A stretch of 64,000 nucleotides of DNA from Paraspadella gotoi (taxonomy: Eukaryota; Chaetognatha). The stretch spans positions 10,805,042 to 10,869,041 of the forward strand of contig CM119265.1 in the NCBI GenBank assembly GCA_051294375.1. Reading direction: 5' to 3'. The notes below the pieces were generated by a model, which was not told the origin of the DNA, did no database searches, and saw only the letters and a program-made list of their open reading frames with translations. This document shows positions 53,331 through 64,000 of this stretch, piece after piece. Both the position numbers and the translations under genes were made by a program. Within the stretch, counting starts at the first letter, position 1, and the number at the start of each line of letters is the position of its first letter.

Positions 53331-55924
53331 TAGTTTTGGCTGGGGTTTATAATTTTTTTTTAAATAAAAATAATTATGAATTACAATAAATTTTTATAAA
53401 AGTGTGCGATCATAGTAAGTTAAAAATTTAGATATGGCTATTCATCTTGAAATAGCTTTAAAATTTTTATATTATATTTGGATTCAAGTATTTTTTGTTT
53501 CAATTTCCACTTCATTATGATTTACTGCAATATGCAAATTAGATTATAGTACTCATTATAATTAATCCAAATTAATATGAGGAGCTGATGTCTTTTTTAG
53601 AGATCGAGGAAGATTTTCGTTCAAATATGACTACCAAACAATATAAACGCTCCTGAGAAAAATTCTGTTAAAAAATAGATGTAAAAACACTCGATTCCGA
53701 TCCTGTTGCATCTGAAGGGCTCATATTTTTTTCTTTTGTTATTTAATAAACATCATTTTAATATAAAAAAAAATATTTTTTACATCAATACTCAGATTCA
53801 AATGGACTGATCCGCTCGGGAAAATATTTTCGAATTCAGGAATCCGATAGCCATATGTCTGAAAGGCTCTAAAAAATTTTATTGACATTTTATTTGGTTA
53901 TTTTAATATGAATACGATCATGGTAAAGTGAATTAGTCCATTTTGGTAAATTTTTAATGATTGGAATTTTAAGAGTTTTCAAACCGGGAGTCAGATTCGG
54001 GAAAAATTTTTGTAGCCCAAGTGGCAACAAAATAAACAATGTCGAAGAACATGACCTAATAAATGTTTCGATAGCAACGGAAACGTTACCTGTATAAAAA
54101 AAAAACAAACTTGACCTAGATCACGCCGCCGTTGCGGGAAAACTTTTGTTATAAATAAAGTTCGATCGTTTTGACCTATATTTTCACCACCGTTATTTAG
54201 ACGACAAATAAACGAGTTTTAAATTATATAGGAAGCCGCTATAGAAAAAGAAGCCAGTGACTTTTTTTCTTATATTTTTATATCGATAGATGTGGAATGA
54301 CGGGAATATTGTAAATCTTAAGTTTCGCTTTAATCGGACCTCACATTGTGGAGAAATCTTAGGAAACCCATCAAATTCCACCCCTTTTTTTCAACATTCT
54401 CGGGTTTTTAAGATTTTCGCCGATTCTGACTTCCTCTTAACAAACTTATAAATTCCGTAAGTTAATTTTTTTTTCTTAAACGAGCGAAGGGATCCACAAC
54501 TTTCTGTTAATTTTATGATTTCTGGGTAAAAATTATAATAAATTACATTAACATTGGGATATTATGAACGTGTAATATCTTATAAAGCCTGTGAGAGTTA
54601 AATAATTAAAAAATTCGCTTATTTTATTATTAAAAAATAACATCAAAGTGAAGAAGTTGAATGGCTTTGGGCTCCTTTCAGTAAACATCCCTGTTCTCTT
54701 CAATAAGATAATGTTTACTTTTTGCTGGTGGAAAAGAAGGATAAATACTTAGGCTGTGATGGGGTGAATAATATTTTGTAGAATTTTGTAAGCATGCTTG
54801 TAAAATCAGACAAGCAAATATTAAATGACAAAAAATTCACATTTTCTTTATCCAAAAAACTTTAAAGTTTTACTAGAGTACAATTTAGCTTTTTTTCTTT
54901 CAGAATCATTAAAGAGAATTAAATTTTCATTTATTCTTATGGGGTGTCATTAGTTTTAAAATTCATTATAATTTTTTACTTAGTTTGACACTCACCCTGT
55001 ATGGAGGTTCAGCATAAGTAATTCTAAAATTGTATCTTGTATGTGCCCTATGCTTATGGCTTCATTTGGTACTATTGCCATCTCTTTATCTTTATTCCTT
55101 CAAAAGATATTAGGAAAAATCAGTTTTTTTCTCAACCTTCCTTTTAATTCTTTTTAAATAAAATTTCGCGATTCAACCGGACTATTTCATTTAAACCTGA
55201 TCATTTTATGTCAAAATCATTATAAAATGAAAGAAAAATAGGACAAGCTCTTCAGACACAAAGCAATCAGAATCGCGAAATTCGAAGTCACTCATGTAAC
55301 AGGAACATATAGCAATCCCGGTTTGCAATTTTAAGTTTGTAAACTTTCCCTTTCATTTCTATAGTAAAAAATTAGGTTTGAAAATTCTCCGGAGATGAGT
55401 AGTGCATTTTCCTGGCTTGTTTGATATTAAATCCTTTATCAAATGCCAATAAAACGAATAGGACAAGCTCTTCAGATGTAACGCTCTCGGATCGTGCGTT
55501 TTTAACCGAATTTCTGGCAAACGCGTTTGCAATTTGGGTAGTCAGATTTGAACGGAATTCTCTATTAGAAAAATGTTGAATTTTTTTTAAGCGAGATTCT
55601 CGTCTAAATTATATGTCGCTCTCTCTCTCTTTTCTTCTGAATAGCCGGCCTCTCAATAGGGTAAATCAAAAATTTAGAATAAAAACTTGCTCAAACAAAA
55701 ATTTATATATTTTTAAGTATATTTTTAAGTATACTTTCAATGTACAAAACATTTCTTATATGGGTCTATACCCTATTTTTTAATATTTATTTATAGAAAG
55801 GAAAGGAGTTTGACCCTATTCAGATTCGTCTAAAAACGAGTTCAGCTCTGAAGCAGGTGTCCAGCGGCTGTCCAGCTTTTCTCTCTCTCTGTTTTTCTCT
55901 GTACGATCTTTTGCGTGATCGTGC

Positions 55925-56225
55925 ATTTTTTATCATCAATGAATGATTATTATCCGATCAATGAAGGATTATCATCGCATCAATGAATGATTATCATCGT
56001 CTTCAATGAATGATTATCATCATATCCATCATTTGGTTATCATCGCATCAATATTTGGTTATTATCGCATCAATTATTTGGTTATCATAGCACATTATCA
56101 TGGCATCAATGATTTGGTTATCATTTATTAATATTTGATTTTCATCGCATCAATAATCTATTTCTATTAAATCAATAAATTATTATTATATCAATAATTC
56201 GTTATCGCATCAATCATTCGTTTTT
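55925..56225 (+). repeat. ~18-bp minisatellite
   Basis: Variable units close to CATCAATGATTTGGTTAT, alternating with ATCAATGAATGATTATCA. Repeated in copy B at 61,315-61,605 with a different number of units. Confidence 0.85.
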
Positions 56226-56449
56226 TTTCCTAGATTTTTTTATTAATTTTTTTTGATAGCTGGCTGGCGAGATCTTATACTTTAAGATTTTTAATCCATT
56301 TAATTTTGTTTTCCTTCTAACGTCGAGTCTCACTTTGCGCAATAATATACATTTTTTTTGTTCAGTAATACAAATTTTATAATTTTATAATATAATAATT
56401 GTTTAATTTTTTTTTAATTGCTATTTTTATGTTTGAGGTAGAAAATGAA

Positions 56450-56605
56450 TTGTTTGTTTACGTACGAGTTTTAGAAAGAAACAAATTTCGGACATGTTTC
56501 AGCTTCAATTCGTTTTTGGGCTGATGGAGGTTTATATTGAAGCCGAAACATATGTATCTGAAATTTGTTTCTTTATATAACTCGTACGTAAACAAACAAA
56601 GAAAA
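56450..56605. mobile_element. Short foldback element with decayed hammerhead motif
   Basis: Arms TTGTTTACGTACGAGTTTTA...GAAACAAATTTC...CATGTTTCAGCTTCAA and the complementary TTGAAGCCGAAACAT...ATAACTCGTACGTAAACAA. The plus strand of the right arm has CUGAUGG (last core A changed), a loose stem II and GAAACAUAUGUA. Same architecture as the element at 27,940, with another terminal sequence. Copy B: 61,830-61,990. Confidence 0.6.
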
Positions 56606-57169
56606 AACAAACTTTTTGTGTTATGTTTTTTAAACATGTTCCCTGCTCCCTCTAAATATTTTGTTTCATAACAAGTTAGGAGTTTGTCGATTACAACTAA
56701 AATTCCGTGTTAAAATATAAACGCTTGGCCTTGGGTTTGCGACGCAGACAAATTACTGAGGGAGCGGAATGTTTTCAATGAGTCCAAAAATGAACGTCAG
56801 CGTTAAAATTTAAATCTTGGCAGCCGACGATCGTTGAATTTTTGCTTACAACTTAAACCAACCATCCTTGCGTTGAATCCCCAAATAACTCGATACAATA
56901 TACATCTCTTATTAACAATGACCGAAGGCGAGGAAATTAGCCTGAAAGTTTTTAAATCGGATGAAACTGGCTTGATGGTTTTATCAACTTCATTACAAAC
57001 GAATAAGAGTCAACCCGACTCTTGAAAACTGGCTTTTTCGTAACACATACTGCACGAAACTATTGTATGGCGTTTACTGACGTACATCTTCATATTAGGG
57101 GTAATTTGCTTATCCACCCCTCGCCCAAAAAATATAAGATCGCCATCGTGTTGGTTTTTCTCTTCTTTT

Positions 57170-57278
57170 ATGTCGACCATAGATGAGGGGAATTACGGAG
57201 CCACGACGCGATTCACTCGAGTGCGTCTGGTCAAAATAAGAGACGTTCGTCAATCGCCGGGAGCGAGCGATGATCTTT
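57170..57278 (+). CDS. Possible 5' coding exon, unrecognised
   Basis: ATG at 57,170 opens a frame reading MSTIDEGNYGATTRFTRVRL to SPGASDDL, with a strong donor GTAAGT at 57,279. In copy B (62,569 on) an indel replaces the end and removes the donor, so one copy is wrong. No domain is visible. It could be the first exon of a plus-strand gene reaching toward 58.8 kb, where another acceptor (TTCTTTCCAG at 58,775) precedes an open frame. Confidence 0.25.
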
Positions 57279-57625
57279 GTAAGTTGCAAATGCCTTTTTA
57301 GCGCTCGGGCCTTAACTGAAGTTTTCGCACGTGTTTTTTTCTGTCTCTCTCTCTCAAAAATAAATGAGAAAATTGAAAAGTACAGCAGAAAAATATATTA
57401 AATCGTAAAATATAATTCATTAAAAAAATAAATTTAATCATGCATTCAAGTATAATGAACAGTCTTACTGACACAAAAAAAAGAACAATTTATATAACAT
57501 CGTAATTCTGGTTCTTCTCAGAGAGCCGGCTCTGGAAAAAAAGAATATAAAAACAAAGTAGTATTTTATCTGTTTCGGTAACGGGTGCTAAAAAACTAAA
57601 TTAAAGAGCTCGCCCGCATCTTCGG

Positions 57626-57913
57626 ATGCATCAGGAAAATAAAATATCCAAGACGTTTAAATGTATAATGTTAAATTATCCTTCGAGTAAAAACAAGCCT
57701 CCGACGATTTTAGCAACGAAAATAAAAAACATGCTCATTAGAAACAACTCAAAAGACAACAGTATTCAATTTAAAAGACAACTCAATCCAAGGCATGTAA
57801 TCGTAAAAACACCAGGGCAAGATAAACAAATGGCAACCAAAAATTTCAAAGTCGGGGGAGGGAGGGAAAACGAAATAAAAGCCAGAAAAATGGATACGAG
57901 TAATAATTTATAG
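57626..57913 (+). CDS. Short Lys-rich open frame, doubtful
   Basis: ATG-started frame of 95 residues, basic and Asn-rich. It is interrupted in copy B by one inserted base near 63,090, and the opposite strand is also open with hydrophobic residues. Not supported as a gene beyond being open. Confidence 0.12.
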   Translation: MHQENKISKTFKCIMLNYPSSKNKPPTILATKIKNMLIRNNSKDNSIQFKRQLNPRHVIVKTPGQDKQMATKNFKVGGGRENEIKARKMDTSNNL

Positions 57914-58069
57914 ACTTTGGTATGTTCATTTTTCGTTTTAATAGATGCTGAGTGCAGTAGTCTTGAAGTTGTTGTGGCTTGTGGCTCTTTATAAGTTTCT
58001 ATTCTTGACGGATCCAACGTGCTTGCTGCTGCTGCTGCTCTGCTGCTTCATCTCTCACCTCACCCCCTC

Positions 58070-58835
58070 CTCCTCCTCACCCCTCCTGCGGACTCGGGCG
58101 CAGATTCTGTCTGCTCGTGATTTGTCGCCGAAGCGCGTTTCCCATCGAAGCGGGAAAAAGAGGACGGCGCCGGCGATGTGGGCGGGGTGTTGGGGTGTGG
58201 TGGTGCTGAGTGGTTTAGGAGCTGAGGAGAACGAGCGCGGCGGCTGAGCGGTCGGAGGACGACAACGGGGAATGGGCGCGTGCCGCGGCTGGCGGAACGT
58301 GAAGCGACGGACGACACGGAGAGACACGAGGTCTGTTGTGGTGGAAGAAGAAGACCCGCCACCCAACGGAAATAAACGTCAGCATCGGGGAAGATGAGGC
58401 TGCGTCCGATGAGGGGGTGTCCTTGGAGATGACGAGCGGGTCGCCGCTGGAATTGAGTGGAGAATGGGAAGGGAGACAATAGGTCGCGGTTTGGAAAGAA
58501 GACAACGATGACTAAACAAAAGACGTTCGGATCTTCCAAAAAGTCACCTGCTGACGAAAGTTATTCCCAAAGGCGGTCCGGTCGCCCCCTTCTCCCGCTT
58601 CAACCCGCGAAGTCGAGCTTTTCGACTCCGAGATAAACGTTGACGTCTTCGATTCGCCACCGGCCTGAGGAGTCCAAACAATGTTGCCATTGAAAAGGAG
58701 TGATTCATTGTTTAATTTCGTCAATCTTAACTCTCTCTCTCCCGCTCACCCATTTCCTTTTTGTTCTTTCCAGCGTAAAAGAGGATCTGCGCCTGAAGAA
58801 ACTCGACGGTCATTTTCTTCCACGCAGCCTTCTCG
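58070..58835 (-). CDS. Candidate multi-exon minus-strand gene fragment, unrecognised
   Basis: A CpG-rich island with several good minus-strand splice signals: donors GTGAGC (~58,748), GTGACT (~58,548), GTGGCG (~58,362) and GTGAGG (~58,070), and acceptors CTCCTCAG (~58,667) and CAATTCCAG (~58,450). Exon-like peptides include WKKMTVEFLQAQILFYAGK, SGDPLVISKDTPSSDAASS and FDGKRASATNHEQTESAPES. More than one frame is open, so I cannot fix the protein. Copy B (63,470-64,000) repeats it with indels. Confidence 0.3.
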
Positions 58836-58860
58836 NNNNNNNNNNNNNNNNNNNNNNNNN
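58836..58860. other. Assembly gap, 25 N
   Basis: Gap between the two copies of duplicated block 2, with about 200 bp of distinct sequence (58,861-59,070) after it. Confidence 0.95.
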
Positions 58861-59069
58861 AAAAAAAAAAGAGAGAGAATGCGAGAATAAAATAACAATG
58901 ACGTTTTATACTGAACTACTTTGGTTTACCCAAGAGTCAAGGAATGTAAAGTGAGAATGGAAATTTTAGGCGAGAGAAATATTTTTACATGTTGTTGTAA
59001 TACTGAATTCTTTCGGCCCCAATCGTTCACTTACGCCATACTCAAATTTGAAACTAAAAAACAAAAAAA

Positions 59070-62000
59070 TTTTTACATCAACTATCAGATTCAAATGGAC
59101 TGATCGCTCGGGAAAATATTTTCGACAATATCTTTTATAATAAGAGATTTCTCAACTTTAATACACATCGTAAACGCATTTAACGGTATGTTGGTGATTT
59201 TACAATACAACTTCAACATTCCCAGGAAATCCGATAGCCATACTGTCTGAAAGGCTCTAAAAAAACTTTTATTGACATTTTATTTGGTTATTTTTAATAT
59301 TATGACGATTGTCATGGTAAAGTGAATTAGTCCATTTTGGTAAAATTTTTAATGATTGGAATTTTAAGAGTTTTCAACCGGGAGTCAGATTCGGGAAAAA
59401 TTTTTGTAGCCCAAGTGGCAACAAATAAACAATGTCGAAGAACATGACCTAATAATGTTTCGATAGCAACGGAAACGTTACCTGTATAAAAAAAAAACAA
59501 ACTTGACCTAGATCACGCCGCCGTTGCGGGAAAACTTTTGTTATAAATAAAGTTCGATCGTTTTGACCTATATTTCACCACCGTTATTAGACGACAAATA
59601 AACGAGTTTTAATTATATAGGAAGCCGCTATAGAAAAAGAAGCCAGTGACTTTTTTCTTATATTTTTATATCGATAGATGTGGAATGACGGGAATATTGT
59701 AAATCTTAAGTTTCGCTTTAATCGGACCTCACATTGTGGAGAAATCTTAGGAAACCCATCAAAATTCCACCCCTTTTTTTCAACATTCTCGGTTTTTAAG
59801 ATTTTCGCCGATTCTGACTTCCTCTTACAAACTTATAATTCCGTAAGTTAATTTTTTTTTCTTAAACGAGCGAAGGGAATCCACAACTTTCTGTTATTTT
59901 ATGATTTCTGGGTAAAAATTATAATAAATTACATTAACATTGGGATATTATGAACGTGTAATATCTTATAAAGCCTGTGAGAGTTAAATAATTAAAAAAT
60001 CGCTTATTATTATTAATAAAAAATAACATCAAAGTGAAGAAGTTGAATGGCTTTGGGCTCCTTTCAGTAAACATCCCTGTTCTCTCAATAAGATAATGTT
60101 TACTTTTTGCTGGTGGAAAAGAAGGATAAATACTTAGGCTGTGATGGGGTGAATAATATTTTGTAGAATTTTGTAGCATGCTTGTAAAATCAGACAAGCA
60201 AATATTTAAATGACAAAAAATTCACATTTTCTTTATCCAAAAAACTTTAAAGTTTTACTAGAGTACAATTTAGCTTTTTTTCTTTCAGAATCATTAAAGA
60301 GAATTAAATTTTTCATTTATTCTTATGGGGTGTCATTAGTTTTAAAATTCATTATAATTTTTACTTAGTTTGACACTCACCCTGTATGGAGGTTTCAGCA
60401 TAAGTAATTCTAAAATTGTATCTTGTATGTGCCCTATGCTTATGGCTTCATTTGGTACTATTGCCATCTCTTTATCTTTATTCCTTCAAAAGATATTAGG
60501 AAAAATCAGTTTTTTTCTCAACCTTCCTTTTAATTTCTTTTTAAATAAAAATTTCGCGATTCAAACCGGACTATTTCATTTAAACCTGATCATTTTATGT
60601 CAAAATCATTATAAAATGAAAGAAAAAATAGGACAAGCTCTTCAGACACAAAGCAATCAGAATCGCGAAATTCGAAGTCACTCATGTAACAGGAACATAT
60701 AGCAATCCGGTTTGCAATTTTAAGTTTGTAAACTTTCCCTTTCATTTCTATAGTAAAAAATTAGGTTTGAAAATTCTCCGGAGATGAGTAGTGGCATTTT
60801 CCTGGCTTGTTTGATATTAAATCCTTTATCAAATGCCATAAAACGAATAGGACAAGCTCTTCAGATGTAACGCTCTCGGATCGTGCGTTTTTAACGAATT
60901 TCTGGCAAACGCGTTTGCAATTTGGGTAGTCAGATTTGAACGGAATTCTCTATTAGAAAAATGTTGAATTTTTTTTAAGCGAGATTCTCGTCTAAATTAT
61001 ATGTCGCTCTCTCTCTCTTTTCTTCTGAATAGCCGGCCTCTCAATAGGGTAAATCAAAAATTTAGAATAAAAACTTGCTCAAACAAAAATTTATATATTT
61101 TAAGTATATTTTTAAGTATACTTTCAATGTACAAAACATTTCTTATATGGGTCTATACCCTATTTTTTAATATTTATTTATAGAAAGGAAAGGAGTTTGA
61201 CCCTATTCAGATTCGTCTAAAAACGAGTTCAGCTCTGAAGCAGGTGTCCAGCGGCTGTCCAGCTTTTCTCTCTCTCTGTTTTTCTCTGTACGATCTTTTG
61301 CGTGATCGTGCATTTTTTATCATCAATGAATGATTATTATCCGATCAATGAAGGATTATCATCGCATCAATGAATGATTATCATCGTCTTCAATGAATGA
61401 TTATCATCATATCCATCATTTGGTTATCATCGCATCAATATTTGGTTATTATGCATCAATTATTTGGTTATCATAGCAATCATTGATCATGGCATCAATA
61501 TTTGGTTATCATTTATAATATTGATTCATCGCATCAATAATCTATTTCTATTAAATCAATAAATTATTATTATATCAATAATTTCGTTATCGCATCAATC
61601 ATTCGTTTTTTTTCCTAGATTTTTTTATTAATTTTTTTTGATAGCTGGCTGGCGAGATCTTATACTTTAAGATTTTTAATCCATTTAATTTTGTTTTCCT
61701 TCTAACGTCGAGTCTCACTTTGCGCAATAATATACATTTTTTTTGTTCAGTAATACAAATTTTATAATTTTATAATAAATAATAATTGTTTAATTTTTTT
61801 TTAATTGCTATTTTTATGTTTGAGGTAGAAAATGAATTGTTTGTTTACGTACGAGTTTTAGAAAGAAACAAATTTCGGACATGTTTCAGCTTCAATTCGT
61901 TTTTGGGCTGATGGAGGTTTATATTGAAGCCGAAACATATGTATCTGAAATTTGTTTCTTTATATAACTCGTACGTAAACAAACAAAGAAAAAAACACAC

Positions 62001-64000
62001 TTTTTGTGTTATGTTTTTTAAACCATGTTCCCTGCTCCCTCTAAATATTTTGTTTCATAACAAGTTAGGAGTGTTGTCGATTACAACTAAAATTCCGTGT
62101 TAAAATATAAACGCTTGGCCTTGGGTTTGCGACGCAGACAAATTACTGAGGGAGCGGAATGTTTTCAATGAGTCCAAAAATGAACGTCAGCGTTAAAATT
62201 TAAATCTTGGCAGCCGACGATCGTTGAATTTTTGCTTACAACTTAAACCAACCATCCTTGCGTTGAATCCCCAAATAACTCGATACAATATGCATCTCTT
62301 ATTAACAATGACCGAAGGCGAGGAAATTAGCCTGAAAGTTTTTAAATCGGATGAAACTGGCTTGATGGGTTTTATCAAACTTCATTACAAACGAATAAGA
62401 GTCAACCCCGACTCTTGAAAACTGGCTTTTTCGTAACACATACTGCACGAAACTGATTGTATGGCGTTTACTGACGTACATCTTCATATTAGGGGTAATT
62501 TGCTTATCCACCCCTCGCCCAAAAAATATAAGATCGCCATCGTGTTTGGGTTTTTTCTCTTTCTTTTATGTCGACCATAGATGAGGGGAATTACGGAGCC
62601 ACGACGCGATTCACTCGAGTGCGTCTGGTCAAAATAAGAGACGTTTACGTCAATCGCCTGGGCGAGCGGGATTCTTTTTGAAGTTGCAAATGCCTTTTTA
62701 CGGCCTCGGGCCTTAACTGAAGTCTTCTCGACTAGTGTTTTTCTGTCTGTCTCTCTCTCTCAAAAATAAATGAGAAAATTGAAAAGTACAGCAGAAAAAT
62801 ATATTAAATCGTAAAATATAATTCATTAAAAAATAAATTTAATCATGCATTCAAGTATAATGAACAGTCTTACTGACACAAAAAAAAGAACAATTTATAT
62901 AACATCGTAATTCTGGTTCTTCTCAGAGAGCCGGCTCTGGAAAAAAAGAATATAAAAACAAAGTAGTATTTTATCTGTTTCGGTAACGGGTGCTAAAAAA
63001 CTAAAATTAAAGAGCTCGCCCGCATCTTCGGATGCATCAGGAAAATAAAATATCCAAGACGTTTAAATGTATAATGTTAAATTATCCTATCGAGTAAAAA
63101 CAAGCCTCCGACGATTTTAGCAACGAAAATAAAAAACATGCTCATTAGAAACAACTCAAAAGACAACAGTATTCAATTTAAAAGACAACTCAATCCAAGG
63201 CATGTAATCGTAAAAACACCAGGGCAAGATAAACAAATGGCACCAAAATTTCAAAGTCGGGGGAGGGAGGGAAAACGAAATAAAAGCCAGAAAAATGGAT
63301 ACGAGTAATAATTTATAGACTTTGGTATGTTCATTTTTCGTTTTAATAGATGCTGATTTCGTCAGTAGTCTTGAAGTTGTTGTGGCTTGTGGCTGCTTTA
63401 TAAGTTTCTATTCTTGACGGGATCCAACGTGCTTGCTGCTGCTGCTGCTCCTGCTTCACCTCACCCCCTCCTCCTCCTCACCCCTCCTCGGACTCGGAGC
63501 GCAGATTCTGTCTGCTCGTGATTTGTCGCCGAAGCGCGTTTCCCATCGAAGCGGGAAAAAGAGGGACGGCGCCGGCGATGTGGGCGGGGTGTTGGGGGTG
63601 GTGGTGCTGAGTGGTTTGGAGGGCAGCGGCGGCTGATCGGAGGACGACAACGGGCGGATGGGCGTTGCGCGGCGTCGGCGGCGGAAGCGAATCCGGAGGA
63701 CAGAGGCGACCGTTGTGTTTGGTAAGAAGAAGACCCGCCACCCAACGGAAATAAACGTCAGCATCGGGGAAGATGAGGCTGCGTCCGATGAAGGGGGTGT
63801 CCTTGGAGATGACGAGCGGGTCGCCGCTGGAATTGAGTGGAGAATGGGAAGGGAGACAATAGGTCGCGGTTTGGAAAGAAGACAACGATGACTAAACAAA
63901 AGACGTTCGGATCTTCCAAAAAGTCACCTGCTGACGAAAGTTATTCCCAAAGGCGGTCCGGTCGCCCCCTTCTCCCGCTTCAACCCGCGAAGTCGAGGCT
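59070..64000. repeat. Large duplicated block 2, copy B
   Basis: Second rendering of 53,770-58,835, running off the window end. It includes a minisatellite (61,315-61,605), foldback pair (61,830-61,990) and the GC-rich candidate exons (63,430-64,000). A plausible small frame here (62,308-62,418, TEGEEISLKVFKSDETGLMG) differs from copy A by indels. Confidence 0.85.

Larger units (their letters stand above)
53770..58835. repeat. Large duplicated block 2, copy A
   Basis: Sequence from ATCAGATTCAAATGGACTGA-like to the 25-N gap recurs at 59,070-64,000 with scattered indels. Contents: AT-rich filler, a minisatellite, a foldback pair and GC-rich candidate exons. Copy B has about 90 extra bases near 59,126-59,215 that copy A lacks. 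Confidence 0.85.

Noticed and set aside
55925-56225. Possible CRISPR-like array
   Set aside because: Units are contiguous, variable and lack unique spacers of constant length; this is a eukaryotic minisatellite.

Overview
The window is nuclear DNA from an animal. It is AT-rich and intron-bearing: genes are split into 40-400 bp exons with GT...AG introns, and between them lie tRNA-derived SINEs, foldback elements, microsatellites and Penelope-like retroelements. The two genes I could reconstruct are an ARAP-type Arf/Rho GTPase-activating protein and a NOSE RESISTANT TO FLUOXETINE (NRF-6) type membrane acyltransferase. NRF-6 proteins are typical of invertebrates such as nematodes and arthropods, so a protostome (perhaps an arthropod) is the best guess; I cannot name the species.

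Layout. 1-310: repeats, then a 25-N gap. 1,358-14,926: a ~6.75-kb block present twice in tandem (1,358-8,104 and 8,105-14,926), with many small indels between copies, ending at a 100-N gap. Both copies hold the same minus-strand exons (a PH domain and the start of a RhoGAP domain), which I read as the 3' part of the ARAP gene. 15,027-15,480: plus-strand 3'-terminal exons of an unknown gene. 16,801-24,138 (minus): thirteen phase-compatible exons of ARAP covering PH1, PH2, ArfGAP, an ankyrin-like stretch and the start of PH3. 24,045-27,280: stuttered duplications, a SINE cluster and a 25-N gap. 27,900-35,000: repeats, an 18-bp minisatellite and a Penelope-like element (30.85-33.04 kb). 35,424-47,012 (minus): fifteen exons of the NRF-6-like acyltransferase. 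Summed exon length is 2,268 nt, in frame, about 755 residues from signal peptide to stop. Its large introns are filled by a second Penelope-like element (36.39-38.43 kb), SINEs, a tRNA-His-like sequence, a foldback element and a small LTR-bounded element carrying an unrecognised ORF (43.85-45.88 kb). 47-53.7 kb: mainly repeats. 53.77-58.84 kb and 59.07-64.0 kb: a second ~5-kb duplicated block, flanking another 25-N gap, with a GC-rich candidate gene at its right end.

The most notable biology is a set of hammerhead-ribozyme motifs. They lie at the ends of Penelope-like elements and of short foldback derivatives of them. Several copies keep the core CUGANGA - stem II - GAAA, a two-base-pair stem III and a GUC or GUA cleavage site. 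At the two-armed elements they sit as inverted pairs. Hammerheads in Penelope-like elements are an established phenomenon; the arrangement and number of variants here are what the sequence adds.

Much apparent duplication is probably an assembly effect. Three of the four gaps are exactly 25 N, and the imperfect tandem copies touch or lie close to gaps. That pattern suggests long-read gap filling, so coding conclusions in the duplicated blocks should be read with that in mind.
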